From Deinococci bacterium (GTDB taxonomy: Bacteria; Deinococcota; Deinococci; Deinococcales; Trueperaceae), in NCBI GenBank assembly GCA_030149325.1, contig JASBRS010000045.1, forward strand, positions 56,513 to 120,512: a stretch of 64,000 bases of DNA, written 5' to 3'. Positions within the stretch are counted from its first letter, which is position 1, and every line of letters begins with the position of its first letter. The position numbers were made by a program, and so were the translations under genes. The notes under the pieces are model-generated. The model was given only the letters and a program-made list of their open reading frames with translations. It ran no database searches and had not been told where the DNA came from. Shown here one piece after another: positions 48,403 through 56,081 of the stretch.

Positions 48403-48470
48403 CCGGAGGGTCCGGCGCGCCCCGTGGCCCGCGATGCACCGCTGGGAACGCGCCCCCGACGCAGCTCATC

Positions 48471-48493
48471 GACGCGCGGCGGACCCGCGCGTC
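48471..48493 (-). terminator. hairpin at the end of the DUF2089 operon
   Basis: GACGCGCGG and CCGCGCGTC form a 9-bp stem with a 5-nt loop, 7 bp past the DUF2089 stop on the minus strand. No T-run. Confidence 0.45.
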
Positions 48494-48499
48494 GCGCCC

Positions 48500-48883
48500 T
48501 CAGGCGCTGCGGCGGCGCAGCGACTGCAGCCTCTTGGTCGCCTCCTCGGCGCTGATCTCGCCGGTCTCGAGCTGCTGCAACACGGTGGCGCGCTCCTCGC
48601 CGGCGTCGGCGCCGGCCTCGTAGCCGAGCGCCCGCAGCAGCGCGTCGAAGCGCCCGCGCACGGTGGGGTAGCTGAGGTCGAGCACGCGCTCGGCCTCCTT
48701 GAGGTTGCCGCGAACCTTCATGAAGATGCGCAGGAACTCGAGCTGGTCGTCGGGCAGGAGCGCGAACTCGTTGGGGGTGAAGCGGCCCTCGATGGCCACC
48801 CCGCTCGCCTCGCACTCGAGTCGCGTCACCACCAGCGGCTCGCCGGTGACGGGACAGGACGTGGGCATGGGGAGTCTGGGCAT
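48500..48883 (-). CDS. DUF2089 family protein, zinc ribbon degenerate
   Basis: A 127-residue protein. The DUF2089 blocks are clear: VTRLECEASGVAIEGRF, LLPDDQLEFLRIFMKVRGNL, KEAERVLDLSYPTVRGRFDA. Normal members begin with a CPxC...CxxC zinc ribbon; here the pairs are CPVTG and CEASG, so one Cys of each pair is missing and zinc binding is doubtful. The helix-turn-helix-like middle suggests a regulator. The C-terminal LETGEISAEEATKRLQSL resembles the SHOCT-like motif of the two upstream genes. Last gene of the operon. Confidence 0.82.
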   Translation of the reverse strand: MPRLPMPTSCPVTGEPLVVTRLECEASGVAIEGRFTPNEFALLPDDQLEFLRIFMKVRGNLKEAERVLDLSYPTVRGRFDALLRALGYEAGADAGEERATVLQQLETGEISAEEATKRLQSLRRRSA

Positions 48884-48908
48884 GTCGGTCTCCTCGAAGG
48901 GGTTCGGG

Positions 48909-49322
48909 TCAGTAGGCGGTGAGGTCGATGTCGGCCTCGTCGGTGTGGATGCGGAGGTACGGCTCGCCCGGCGGGAGGCGCAGGGCGTCGCCGAGCCCGC
49001 CGCCGGCGAGCAGCTCGAGGCGCGCCAGGAGCGTCCCGGGGGCCTCGCGTCCGAGCACGGCGGCGGCGTCGGCGCCGGCGTTGCCGGCCAGGGCCGAGCC
49101 GAGGCTCGAGCGCAGGCGGCCGGGCAGGTAGCGCAGCGCGCCGGGCGCCAGCAGCGCCAGCCCCAGCGCCACCGCCAGCAGTTGCTCGAAGGGCCACAGC
49201 GGCGCGGCCCACACGATGTGCCGCCCGCGGGCGCGCACGCGCAGCACCAGCAGCCGGGGGCGCACGTCGTCGAGGTAGGCTCTCCGGCCCGCCGCGTCGA
49301 GACGCCGCAGCCCCAGCATCAC
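48909..49322 (-). CDS. hypothetical membrane protein
   Basis: Not recognised. 137 residues with one clear hydrophobic helix (FEQLLAVALGLALLAPGALR) near residue 50-68 and a Leu/Ala/Gly-rich second half ending HTDEADIDLTAY. It overlaps the preceding gene by ATGA, so it is translationally coupled within the DUF4097/SHOCT operon. Its conserved place suggests a membrane partner for that system. Confidence 0.6.
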   Translation of the reverse strand: MMLGLRRLDAAGRRAYLDDVRPRLLVLRVRARGRHIVWAAPLWPFEQLLAVALGLALLAPGALRYLPGRLRSSLGSALAGNAGADAAAVLGREAPGTLLARLELLAGGGLGDALRLPPGEPYLRIHTDEADIDLTAY

Positions 49323-49732
49323 ACCACCTCGATGACGATCTTGGCGGTCGTGCCCTTCTCGTCGCTGGCGGCGTCGATGTCGACCAGCTTGCCGTCGGGC
49401 ACGTCGGTACCGAGGGAGTCGAGCAACGACGACAGGTCGATACCCTGCGATTCGAGCTCGCGTCGCGCGTCGGGCGGCAGGAAGCGGCCGGCGAACTTGG
49501 CGAGCGCGATCGGGACGTTGACCCGCACGGTGGCCTCCTTGGCGCCGTCGGGCTTGTGGGCGTCGATGGAGATGCGCAGCAGGCGCGCGATCCCCTTGGT
49601 GGCGGGGACGGCGCTGGCGGTCGTCGCCGACGTCGGGCCGATCGCCTCCAGCAGCTCGGCCGCCTGCTCGGCCGTGATCTGACCGGCCGCCAGCATGTCC
49701 AGGATGCGTTTGCGTTCGTCGCTAGCGTTCAT
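49319..49732 (-). CDS. SHOCT-like domain protein
   Basis: A 137-residue protein beginning ERKRILDMLAAGQITAEQAA, the SHOCT-like short helical-hairpin oligomerisation motif, followed by a beta-rich domain (LLRISIDAHKPDGAKEATVR, VNVPIALAKFAGRFLPPDAR) known from proteins next to DUF2089 and DUF4097 genes. Soluble, no signal peptide. It overlaps the DUF4097 gene by 11 bp. Confidence 0.75.
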   Translation of the reverse strand: MNASDERKRILDMLAAGQITAEQAAELLEAIGPTSATTASAVPATKGIARLLRISIDAHKPDGAKEATVRVNVPIALAKFAGRFLPPDARRELESQGIDLSSLLDSLGTDVPDGKLVDIDAASDEKGTTAKIVIEVV

Positions 49733-50660
49733 CGTCCACCTTCACATCGAGGTCGCCGGTGGTGACGTGGAGCTCGAGCTCGGCGGTGCCCGACCCGGCC
49801 TTGCCGGTGAAGCGCTGTCCCAGGCCGCGGCGCTCGATCTCGAGACCGGCCCCGCGCACCGAAGCTTCACCGATCGCGACGCTGCCTCGGAGGGTCACGT
49901 CGGATCCGCCCGTCAACCGCACGTGCACGTCGCCGGCGGTGGCGCGCAGGCGGTGGTGCCCCTCGGTGAGGGTGAGTTCCAGGTCGAGGTCGCCGGCGGC
50001 GGTCCGGAAGTCGATGCCGCGCAGGCCACGGGCATCGAGGTCGCCGGAGGTGAGGTGGCCGCGCAGGTAGGGCACGCCGACCAGCTCGACGTCGCCCGCC
50101 GTGACATCGAGATCGACGCCGTGGTCGGCGGGGATGCGGACCACCAGGTCGTCGGCGCGCAGGCGCGTGACGAAGCGTTCGATCCACGAGCCCTCGCGCT
50201 CGGGAAGCGGTCGCCGCACGGCGAAGCCGTCGTCGGTGCGCTCCACCTGCACGCCCTCGGGCGCGTCCTCCACCACGACCTCGTGCAGGTCGGGGTCGGC
50301 GCGCAGGGTGAGGTCGCCCGCCAACAGCGAGACGCGCACCCAGCGCGTGCCCTCGGGCGCCGAAGGCGTCGCCGACGCTCCCTCGGCAGGGGCCGGGGCG
50401 TCGGCACGGGCCGCCGACGGTCCGGTCGCGGCCGCGACCTGCGCGGTCGCCCGCTCGGACCGGGCGGGGGCCGGGGGGACGCCGTCGCCGCTCGCGGGGG
50501 ACGCAGCGCGGCGCGCTTCGTCCTCCATGGCGGTGGCCGAGGCCTCGAGGTCGCCCTCGGCCTCGTCGATCTCGCGCAGCACGCTCAGGAGCCGCTCGGC
50601 CTCGTCCCCGGTGATGGTTCCGGCCTCGACCATCTTGTGGATCCGTTCGCTCTCGTTCAC
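49722..50660 (-). CDS. DUF4097 beta-helix protein with N-terminal SHOCT-like motif (YvlB-like)
   Basis: A 312-residue protein. N-terminal SHOCT-like motif ERIHKMVEAGTITGDEAERL, then an Ala/Pro-rich linker (about residues 45-100). The C-terminal DUF4097 domain has repeats such as GVDLDVTAGDVELVGVPYLR, GHLTSGDLDARGLRGIDFRT and AAGDLDLELTLTEGHHRLRA, forming a beta-solenoid. B. subtilis YvlB has a similar layout and belongs to an envelope-stress operon. GTG start with GAGG upstream. Probably an envelope-stress-linked regulator or scaffold. Confidence 0.8.
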   Translation of the reverse strand: MNESERIHKMVEAGTITGDEAERLLSVLREIDEAEGDLEASATAMEDEARRAASPASGDGVPPAPARSERATAQVAAATGPSAARADAPAPAEGASATPSAPEGTRWVRVSLLAGDLTLRADPDLHEVVVEDAPEGVQVERTDDGFAVRRPLPEREGSWIERFVTRLRADDLVVRIPADHGVDLDVTAGDVELVGVPYLRGHLTSGDLDARGLRGIDFRTAAGDLDLELTLTEGHHRLRATAGDVHVRLTGGSDVTLRGSVAIGEASVRGAGLEIERRGLGQRFTGKAGSGTAELELHVTTGDLDVKVDDER

Positions 50661-50747
50661 TTTCGACCTCGTCTCTCGGAGCCGCTCGCACGCGGCGGCT
50701 CGGGGTTGGCTCGTGGTGGCGTCCCCTCGGCGGGCTCTCCGCCGGGC

Positions 50748-50785
50748 GGCGTCGGTCGGGCCGCCGGGCGGCCGCGGCCGACGCC
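50748..50785 (-). other. hairpin between first and second gene of the stress operon
   Basis: The outer arms GGCGTCGG and CCGACGCC enclose a further GGCCGCC/GCGGCC stem. It lies just past the stop of the 80-aa gene and may act as a partial terminator that lowers downstream expression. Confidence 0.4.
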
Positions 50786-50789
50786 GTGC

Positions 50790-51032
50790 TCAGGCGCGCC
50801 CTGCGGGATGGACGCGGCCGGCGCGTCCGGAACGGACGTCCTCGTGCCAGGCTCCGGGCACGGAGGGCACGCCGCCGTCCAGGCGAGCGGCCAGCGCCCT
50901 CAGGGCAGCGGCGAGCCGATCGGCCGGCCGCCCCCGGACCTGCCGGACCTGGGCCTCGACGTACGCCTCGCGCCGCAGGTCTTCGAGGTGCATGTGGCTG
51001 GCTCTCTCGAAACTCATACCGAACACGGTCAT
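50790..51032 (-). CDS. hypothetical 80-aa protein, first gene of the stress operon
   Basis: Not recognised. MTVFGMSFERASHMHLEDLR begins a short charged helical protein with an Arg/Ala-rich middle (RGRPADRLAAALRALAARLD). AAGGAGG lies 3 nt before the ATG, and the promoter at 51048-51076 is consensus, so the gene is expressed. Position ahead of the DUF4097/SHOCT/DUF2089 genes suggests a small regulator. Confidence 0.6.
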   Translation of the reverse strand: MTVFGMSFERASHMHLEDLRREAYVEAQVRQVRGRPADRLAAALRALAARLDGGVPSVPGAWHEDVRSGRAGRVHPAGRA

Positions 51033-51047
51033 CGCCTCCTTGAACGA

Positions 51048-51076
51048 ATCATAGGGGCGACTTGCTAATTTGTCAA
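51048..51076 (-). promoter_or_regulatory. consensus promoter of the DUF4097/SHOCT/DUF2089 operon
   Basis: TTGACA (51071-51076), exact 17-bp spacer, TATGAT (51048-51053) on the minus strand. The best promoter match in the window. The leader is only about 10 nt and is mostly the AAGGAGG site. Confidence 0.85.
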
Positions 51077-51115
51077 GTCCGGGTTTCTATTCTCTAAACT
51101 CCGGTTTGTGATTCG

Positions 51116-51964
51116 TCATGATCGCGGTCCCTGCGGGCGCTCCAGCAGGTAGCCTCCGGCGTCGAACGCCGTCACCGCGTAGCCGCGCGCCAGTGCCGGG
51201 GCGATGGCCTCCCGCACCGCAAGGCGCCAGGCGAGCGCCGTCTCCGGGTCGTCGCGGAACAAGCGGTTGGCGTCCTCCGGGACCGCCACCCTCAACGGGC
51301 CGGCGGGGTGCACTTCCGCCACGTCCGGCCGCCCGTCCGGCCGCCGGCGCACCACCCAGGCCCCGGCAGGCAGCGGCGCCGGCTCGGGCGCCAGCCCCAT
51401 CGCGAAGCGCTCGGCGCGCTGCGCGACCTCCTGCGCCTCGAGGTCCCAATGGGCCACCAGCCGATCGCTGGGTTGCCCGCCGCCCAGGTCGCCCGGCATG
51501 GTCCCGTAGAAATCGACCAGGTACTCGCGGCTGCGCACGCCGAGGTGATGGAAGTTGAGCCGGGCGTTGCCCCCCTGCACCGGATCGAACGTCCAGGTCA
51601 TCCAACCCAGCCCGCGCTCGAGGCACCAGGTGCGCTGCGCCCACTTGAGGATGCGGCCCACGCCCGCGCCGCGACGCCCCGGGCGCACCGCCACCATGTG
51701 GGAGTGGAGCCCGTTCCCTCGCTCCCAGGGCCCGTGCGGGAGCGCCGGGAAGCCGTAGGCGAAGCCCACCAGCTCGTCGTCGACGTACGCGCCCAGCACC
51801 AGGCCGCCGGCGTGCTGCACCGCGCGGATGTGGCTGGCCGGCACGACCTCGCGCTCGCCCGCGCCCCACACGCGGATCTGCAGGTCCTCGAGGGCGCGCA
51901 GTTGAGCGGGGCCCTGCGGCTCTCGGACCTGGACGGCCCCGGCCGGGGTTCCTGCGGACGTCAT
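51116..51964 (-). CDS. GNAT-family acetyltransferase-like protein (COG3375 type)
   Basis: A 282-residue protein. The N-terminal GNAT domain has GGLVLGAYVDDELVGFAYGF, HSHMVAVRPGRRGAGVGRIL (the R-x-x-G-x-G/A acetyl-CoA loop) and LGWMTWTFDPVQGGNARLNF. The last, with FHHLGVRSREYLVDFYGTMP, is specific to the COG3375 group, whose members resemble N-acyltransferases of unknown substrate. The start is settled by a leaderless TAGAAT box at 51972-51977, 7 nt before the ATG. Confidence 0.85.
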   Translation of the reverse strand: MTSAGTPAGAVQVREPQGPAQLRALEDLQIRVWGAGEREVVPASHIRAVQHAGGLVLGAYVDDELVGFAYGFPALPHGPWERGNGLHSHMVAVRPGRRGAGVGRILKWAQRTWCLERGLGWMTWTFDPVQGGNARLNFHHLGVRSREYLVDFYGTMPGDLGGGQPSDRLVAHWDLEAQEVAQRAERFAMGLAPEPAPLPAGAWVVRRRPDGRPDVAEVHPAGPLRVAVPEDANRLFRDDPETALAWRLAVREAIAPALARGYAVTAFDAGGYLLERPQGPRS

Positions 51965-51971
51965 GGTGGGG

Positions 51972-51977
51972 ATTCTA
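51972..51977 (-). promoter_or_regulatory. -10 box TAGAAT of the GNAT gene (leaderless)
   Basis: TAGAAT on the minus strand with 7 nt to the ATG. Confidence 0.5.
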
Positions 51978-52011
51978 CCGGCTCCGGCCGGCGTGGGGAG
52001 GTCCGGAGGCC

Positions 52012-52554
52012 TCAGTCGTCGTCGGGGCGTTGGGCCTCGGGCGACAGCCCGCTGAAGCTGAGCCGGGGCTCGTCGACCTTCCAACCGGTGGCCGCCTCGA
52101 TCGCCTCCTGCAGGAAGCGGGCGAGCGGCTTGCCGTCGATGGTGGGCGCCGGCACGTCGAGGATACGTCCGGTCTCGCGGCACACCACGTGGTAGTGGGG
52201 CGCCACGTTGCTGTCGTAGAACGACTGCCCCGACGCTCCCTTGAACTCCCGCACCAGCCCCGCCTCGGCCAGCACGCCGAGGTTGAGGTAGACGGTGGAG
52301 AGGCTGAGGTTCTCGCCGCGCTGCTTCAGCGCCAGGTACAGCCCCTCGGCGCTGACGTGCTTGTTCTCCTCGAGCAGGTAGCCGAGGATGATCTCGCGCG
52401 GGGCGCTGTAGCGGAGCCCGTGATCGCGGAGCACCTCCCGGGGGTCGGCGGCTTCACGGCCGTCGTCGCCACGAGGCGCGGGGGGATTCGGGGTAGCTTC
52501 GGTCATCTTCGGCTTCCGCCCTGGGGCGCGGCCTCCCGATCGATCGGCGGCCAT
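52012..52554 (-). CDS. Fur family transcriptional regulator (PerR-like)
   Basis: A 180-residue regulator. The winged helix includes LRYSAPREIILGYLLEENKH, VSAEGLYLALKQRGENLSLS and TVYLNLGVLAEAGLVREF. The metal/dimerisation domain has YDSNVAPHYHVVCRETGRIL with the conserved HxH/C ligands. The C-terminal structural CxxC zinc pair seen in most Fur/PerR proteins is absent; the tail ends FSGLSPEAQRPDDD. It probably senses metal or peroxide and represses its own promoter through the inverted repeat at 52571-52589. Confidence 0.9.
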   Translation of the reverse strand: MAADRSGGRAPGRKPKMTEATPNPPAPRGDDGREAADPREVLRDHGLRYSAPREIILGYLLEENKHVSAEGLYLALKQRGENLSLSTVYLNLGVLAEAGLVREFKGASGQSFYDSNVAPHYHVVCRETGRILDVPAPTIDGKPLARFLQEAIEAATGWKVDEPRLSFSGLSPEAQRPDDD

Positions 52555-52565
52555 GCAGGAAGCTT

Positions 52566-52589
52566 AGCATAATCGGAACGCTTCCGATT
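52566..52589 (-). promoter_or_regulatory. promoter and operator of the Fur-family gene
   Basis: A perfect inverted repeat AATCGGAA-CGC-TTCCGATT (52571-52589) abuts and shares one base with the minus-strand -10 TATGCT (52566-52571), which lies 11 nt before the ATG. Likely an autoregulatory site. Confidence 0.7.
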
Positions 52590-52637
52590 TATCGCGGGCG
52601 CCGCCCCGGAGCGGCGCGGCGATCACCCGGGCGAGGG

Positions 52638-52672
52638 GGAGGGCCGCCCGCGTTCGCCGCGGGCGGCCCTCC
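52638..52672 (-). terminator. long hairpin after mdh
   Basis: A perfect 15-bp stem, GGAGGGCCGCCCGCG and CGCGGGCGGCCCTCC, with loop TTCGC, about 21 bp past the mdh stop. No T-run on the minus strand. Confidence 0.6.
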
Positions 52673-52693
52673 GCTCCTCCGGGGAGCAGCCCC

Positions 52694-53671
52694 TCAGAGC
52701 AGCTTCTCGATCGCCGCTCGTTCCTCCCTGAGCTCGTTCTCCGTGATGGCGATGCGCTCCCTGACGGGCTCGGGGATGTCCAGCCCCTGGACCACCTCGA
52801 TCTTGCCCCCCGAGATCCGCACCGGGAAGGAGAAGATCAGGCGCTCGTCGATCCCGTAGTCGCCGCGGCTCGGGATCCCCATGCTGACCCAGTCGCCGTC
52901 GTCGGTCCCCAGGGCCCAACTGCGCATGTGATCGACGGCGGCGTTGGCCGCCGAGGCCGCACTCGAGGCGCCGCGCGCCTGGATGATGGCGGCCCCGCGC
53001 TTCTGCACGGTGGGGATGAAGGTGTCGGCGACCCAGGCCTCGTCCACGATCTCGGTCGCCGGCCGGCCGCCCACGGTGGCATGGGTGACGTCCGGCACCT
53101 GCGTGCTGGAGTGGTTCCCCCAGATGATCATGCGCTTCACGTCCGCCACCTTGGCGCCCGCTTCGGCCGCCAACTGGCTGATGGCGCGGTTGTGGTCGAG
53201 GCGCGTCATCGCCGTGAACTGCTCCGGGCGGAGGTCCGGGGCGTTGTTCATGGCGATGAGGCAGTTGGTGTTCGCCGGGTTGCCGACCACCAGGACCTTC
53301 ACGTCGCGCGCGGCGTGATCGCTCAGCGCCTTGCCCTGGACCGTGAAGATGGCGCCGTTCGCCTCCAGCAGGTCCTTGCGCTCCATCCCGGGCCCGCGCG
53401 GCCGCGAACCGACCAGCAGGGCATAGTCGGCGTCCTTGAAGGCCACGTTCGGGTCGTCGGACGCCTCGATCCCGTAGAGCAGCGGGAAGGCGCAGTCGTT
53501 GAGCTCCATGACCACACCCTCGAGCGCCTTCATCGCCGGCGGGATCTCGAGAAGCTGGAGGATGATGGGCTGGTCCTTGCCCAACATGTCGCCGGAGGCG
53601 ATGCGGAACAGCAGCGCGTAGCCGATCTGTCCCGCCGCGCCGGTCACCGCAACGCGTACTGGGTCCTTCAT
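52694..53671 (-). CDS. mdh: malate dehydrogenase
   Basis: A 325-residue NAD-dependent malate dehydrogenase of the cytosolic-like (Thermus/plant cytosol) type. [19 protein letters not shown] (GxxGxxG), [30 protein letters not shown] (catalytic Asp and Arg) and [15 protein letters not shown] (catalytic His) are all in place. [13 protein letters not shown] holds the substrate-binding Arg pair of the mobile loop. It interconverts malate and oxaloacetate in the TCA cycle. GAGGAG precedes this ATG. ATCGTA (53809-53814, minus TACGAT) is a possible -10. Confidence 0.95.
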   Translation of the reverse strand: MKDPVRVAVTGAAGQIGYALLFRIASGDMLGKDQPIILQLLEIPPAMKALEGVVMELNDCAFPLLYGIEASDDPNVAFKDADYALLVGSRPRGPGMERKDLLEANGAIFTVQGKALSDHAARDVKVLVVGNPANTNCLIAMNNAPDLRPEQFTAMTRLDHNRAISQLAAEAGAKVADVKRMIIWGNHSSTQVPDVTHATVGGRPATEIVDEAWVADTFIPTVQKRGAAIIQARGASSAASAANAAVDHMRSWALGTDDGDWVSMGIPSRGDYGIDERLIFSFPVRISGGKIEVVQGLDIPEPVRERIAITENELREERAAIEKLL

Positions 53672-53888
53672 GGCGTCTCCTCGCATCGAATCGTCGTTGG
53701 CCTGGGGTCCGTCCGGCGCCGCGATCGCGGCCGCGCAGCCGAGCCGGTCCGGCGCTGCGCCGTCCGCGGGTTCCGCGCGTGGGACGGGCCCCGTAGGCTC
53801 CGCCCGGCATCGTACCACCGTCGACTCCGGGCTCCGTCGCGCGCCGGCACCCCGAAGGACTCGCGCGCCACCGCCCTACGTCGGCCGC

Positions 53889-53904
53889 TGTTTCACGTGA
53901 AACG
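53889..53904. promoter_or_regulatory. parS site (one mismatch) downstream of parB
   Basis: TGTTTCACGTGAAACG: 15 of 16 bases of the parS consensus with the palindromic core TTTCACGTGAAA intact. It lies between the parB stop and mdh. Confidence 0.85.
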
Positions 53905-53933
53905 GCCCGAGGGGTCCGCCCGCAGCGCGCCGC

Positions 53934-54749
53934 CTACGCCTGGTAGCCCAGCAGCTCCAGCAACCGCGTCAGCTCGTCCTCGGAGTGGAAGTGGAGCTCG
54001 ATACGGCCGCGCTTCCCCCCCTTGATACGGACGCGCGTCCCGGCGTGCCGGCTCAGGTCCTCCTCGAGGCGGACGTAGCGCCCGTCGCCGGACGCTCCGC
54101 GGTTCCGCGCTGCCGGCCGCTTCAGCCCTTCGGCCTCCCGCACCGACAGCCCCCGCTCGACGATCCGCTCGAGCGCCCACAGGCGGTCCCCCTCCGGCTG
54201 GGCCAGCACCGCTCGGGCGTGCCCCGCCGTGATCATGCCGCGCTCGAGCGCCTCCAGCGCCTCGCCCGGCAGCGCCAGCAGCCGCAGGCTGTTGGCCACC
54301 GTGCTGCGCGAGCGCCCCACGGCCTGGCCCACCTGCTCCTGGTTGAGGCCGAAGTCGAGCAGCTGTTTGAAGGCGCGCGCCTCCTCGACCGGGTTGAGGT
54401 CCTCGCGCTGGAGGTTCTCGACGATGGCGACCTCGAGCATCTCGCGGTCGTCGAGATCCCGCACCACCACCGGCACGCTCGTCAGCCCCGCCTTCAGCGC
54501 CGCCCGGTAGCGGCGCTCCCCGGCCACGATCTCGAAGCCGTCGTCGCGGGGCCTCACCAGGATCGGCTGCAGGACCCCCTTGTCGGCGATCGAGGCCGCC
54601 AGCTCGGCGATGGTCCCCTCGTCGATGCGCTTGCGCGGCTGCTGCGGCGACGGCGCCAGGCGGTCGACCGCCATCTGCTCGATGCCCCCCTGGGCCTTCG
54701 GCAGCAGCGCGTCGAGCCCGCGTCCCAACCCCCTAGCCTTCGCTGACAC
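53934..54749 (-). CDS. parB: chromosome partitioning protein ParB
   Basis: A 271-residue CTPase/DNA-binding protein. Starts with RGLGRGLDALLPK. IAGERRYRA-type motif is VAGERRYRAAL (GERRxRA, CTP binding), followed by VAIVENLQREDLNPVEEARA, GLNQEQVGQAVGRSRSTVAN (helix-turn-helix) and a C-terminal dimer domain after the basic linker (RIKGGKRGRIELHFHSEDEL). It loads onto parS and spreads as a clamp. GTG start overlapping parA by 17 bp. Confidence 0.96.
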   Translation of the reverse strand: MSAKARGLGRGLDALLPKAQGGIEQMAVDRLAPSPQQPRKRIDEGTIAELAASIADKGVLQPILVRPRDDGFEIVAGERRYRAALKAGLTSVPVVVRDLDDREMLEVAIVENLQREDLNPVEEARAFKQLLDFGLNQEQVGQAVGRSRSTVANSLRLLALPGEALEALERGMITAGHARAVLAQPEGDRLWALERIVERGLSVREAEGLKRPAARNRGASGDGRYVRLEEDLSRHAGTRVRIKGGKRGRIELHFHSEDELTRLLELLGYQA

Positions 54750-55491
54750 GATCGATGACCTCCTCCGCCAGGCTCTGGTAGGCCAGCGCACCGGACGACA
54801 TGGGCGCGTACTCGAGCACCGCCTGACCGTACGACGGCGCCTCGGCCAGCCGCACGCTCCTCGGGATGACGGTACGGAAGACCTCGCGCCGGAAGTGACG
54901 CCGCACGTTCTCCTCGACCTGCTGCGAGAGCTTCGTGCGGCTGTCGAACATGGTGAGCAGGATGCCGAGGATCCTCAGCTCGCGGTTGAGCGAGCCGCGC
55001 ACCCGCTCGACGGTGTCCATCATGCCCGCGATCCCCTCGAGGGCGTAGTACTCGCACTGCAACGGGATGATCAGGTGATCGGCCGCGGCCAGGGCGTTGA
55101 GCGTCAGCGCTCCCATCGACGGAGGGGCGTCGACGACGATGAAGTCGAAGGTCGGCCTCACGCCGATCAGCGAGCGTGACAGCAGCAGCAGGTTGTCGGT
55201 GGTGGCGTCGAGCTCGACCGCCGCCCCGGCGAGGTCGGCCGACGCCGGCAGCACCGCCAGGTTGGGGTGCATCGTCCGGACCAGCGCCTGCCGCGCCGAC
55301 ACCCGCCCACTGAGCACGTCGTAGACGGTGCGCGGGGGGCGCTGCACGCCCAGGCCGCTGCTGGCGTTGGCCTGCGGGTCGAGGTCCACCAGGAGGATCC
55401 GGCGCCGCTCGGCGAGCGCAGCCGAGAGGTTGACCGCCGTCGTGGTCTTCCCGACCCCGCCCTTCTGGTTGATCACGCCGATGATCGGCAA
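54733..55491 (-). CDS. parA: chromosome partitioning ATPase ParA (Soj)
   Basis: A 252-residue MinD/ParA ATPase. IIGVINQKGGVGKTTTAVNL is the deviant Walker A (KGGVGKT), ILLVDLDPQANASSGLG the A' motif and FIVVDAPPSMGALTLNAL the Walker B. The start is TTG (LPIIGVINQ), with GGAGG 6 nt upstream inside the end of rsmG; the longer frame is out of family. Gradients of ParA on the nucleoid move ParB-parS origins apart. Confidence 0.96.
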   Translation of the reverse strand: MPIIGVINQKGGVGKTTTAVNLSAALAERRRILLVDLDPQANASSGLGVQRPPRTVYDVLSGRVSARQALVRTMHPNLAVLPASADLAGAAVELDATTDNLLLLSRSLIGVRPTFDFIVVDAPPSMGALTLNALAAADHLIIPLQCEYYALEGIAGMMDTVERVRGSLNRELRILGILLTMFDSRTKLSQQVEENVRRHFRREVFRTVIPRSVRLAEAPSYGQAVLEYAPMSSGALAYQSLAEEVIDRVSEG

Positions 55492-55493
55492 GC

Positions 55494-56081
55494 CTAGCCT
55501 CCTGCGATGCGCAGTGCGACAAGGGTACCACGGTGTCCGAGCGGCTCCTCGGCCACCACGGTGACGGCCTTCCCGCTCTCGGCAGCCACCGCCGCCACCT
55601 CGTCGCGCCACCCCGGCCCCTTGCGGCTCACCACCACCGCCTCGGGGGTCCGCAGGTGGGCCGTCAGGTCCACCACCGTGGCCAGGTCGGCGACCGCCTG
55701 CGCGACCACCACGTCGGCCTCCACCCCGTGCAGCTCCCGCACGTCCCCTTGCGCGACCTCGGCGTTCGTCAGCCCGAGCTGTCCCACTACCATCGTCAGG
55801 AAGGTCGCCCGCTTGCGCCTGCGCTCGGTCAGCACGATGCGGCGCTCCGGCAGCCGCACCGCCAGCACCACGCCCGGCAGCCCGGCGCCGGAGCCGAGGT
55901 CGAGCACCACCCTCCCCTCAGGCGCAACGCGCTCGATCACCTCGGCGTACGCCTCCGCCTCGGCGAGCCAGCGATCGATCTCCGCCAGCCCCCGGTCGGA
56001 GAGCAGGTCGAGGGTGCGGTGGTAGCGCTCCAGCAACGCTCGATAGCGTTGCAGCGCCCCCTCAGCCAGCCGATGTTTCAC
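55494..56081 (-). CDS. rsmG: 16S rRNA (guanine527-N7)-methyltransferase RsmG
   Basis: A 195-residue SAM methyltransferase (GidB). [18 protein letters not shown] is the SAM loop (DxGSGxGxPG), followed by [40 protein letters not shown] and [14 protein letters not shown]. It makes m7G527 in 16S rRNA. Its GTG start codon lies inside the parS palindrome at 56074-56089 and overlaps the 3' end of mnmG by 20 bp. Confidence 0.95.
   Translation of the reverse strand: MKHRLAEGALQRYRALLERYHRTLDLLSDRGLAEIDRWLAEAEAYAEVIERVAPEGRVVLDLGSGAGLPGVVLAVRLPERRIVLTERRRKRATFLTMVVGQLGLTNAEVAQGDVRELHGVEADVVVAQAVADLATVVDLTAHLRTPEAVVVSRKGPGWRDEVAAVAAESGKAVTVVAEEPLGHRGTLVALRIAGG

Noticed and set aside
51071..51082. TGTCAAGTCCGG shared with the palindrome at 44771-44782
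   Set aside because: At 51071 it is just the -35 region of a promoter; the flanks are unrelated and not palindromic, so this is not a second copy of the repeat.
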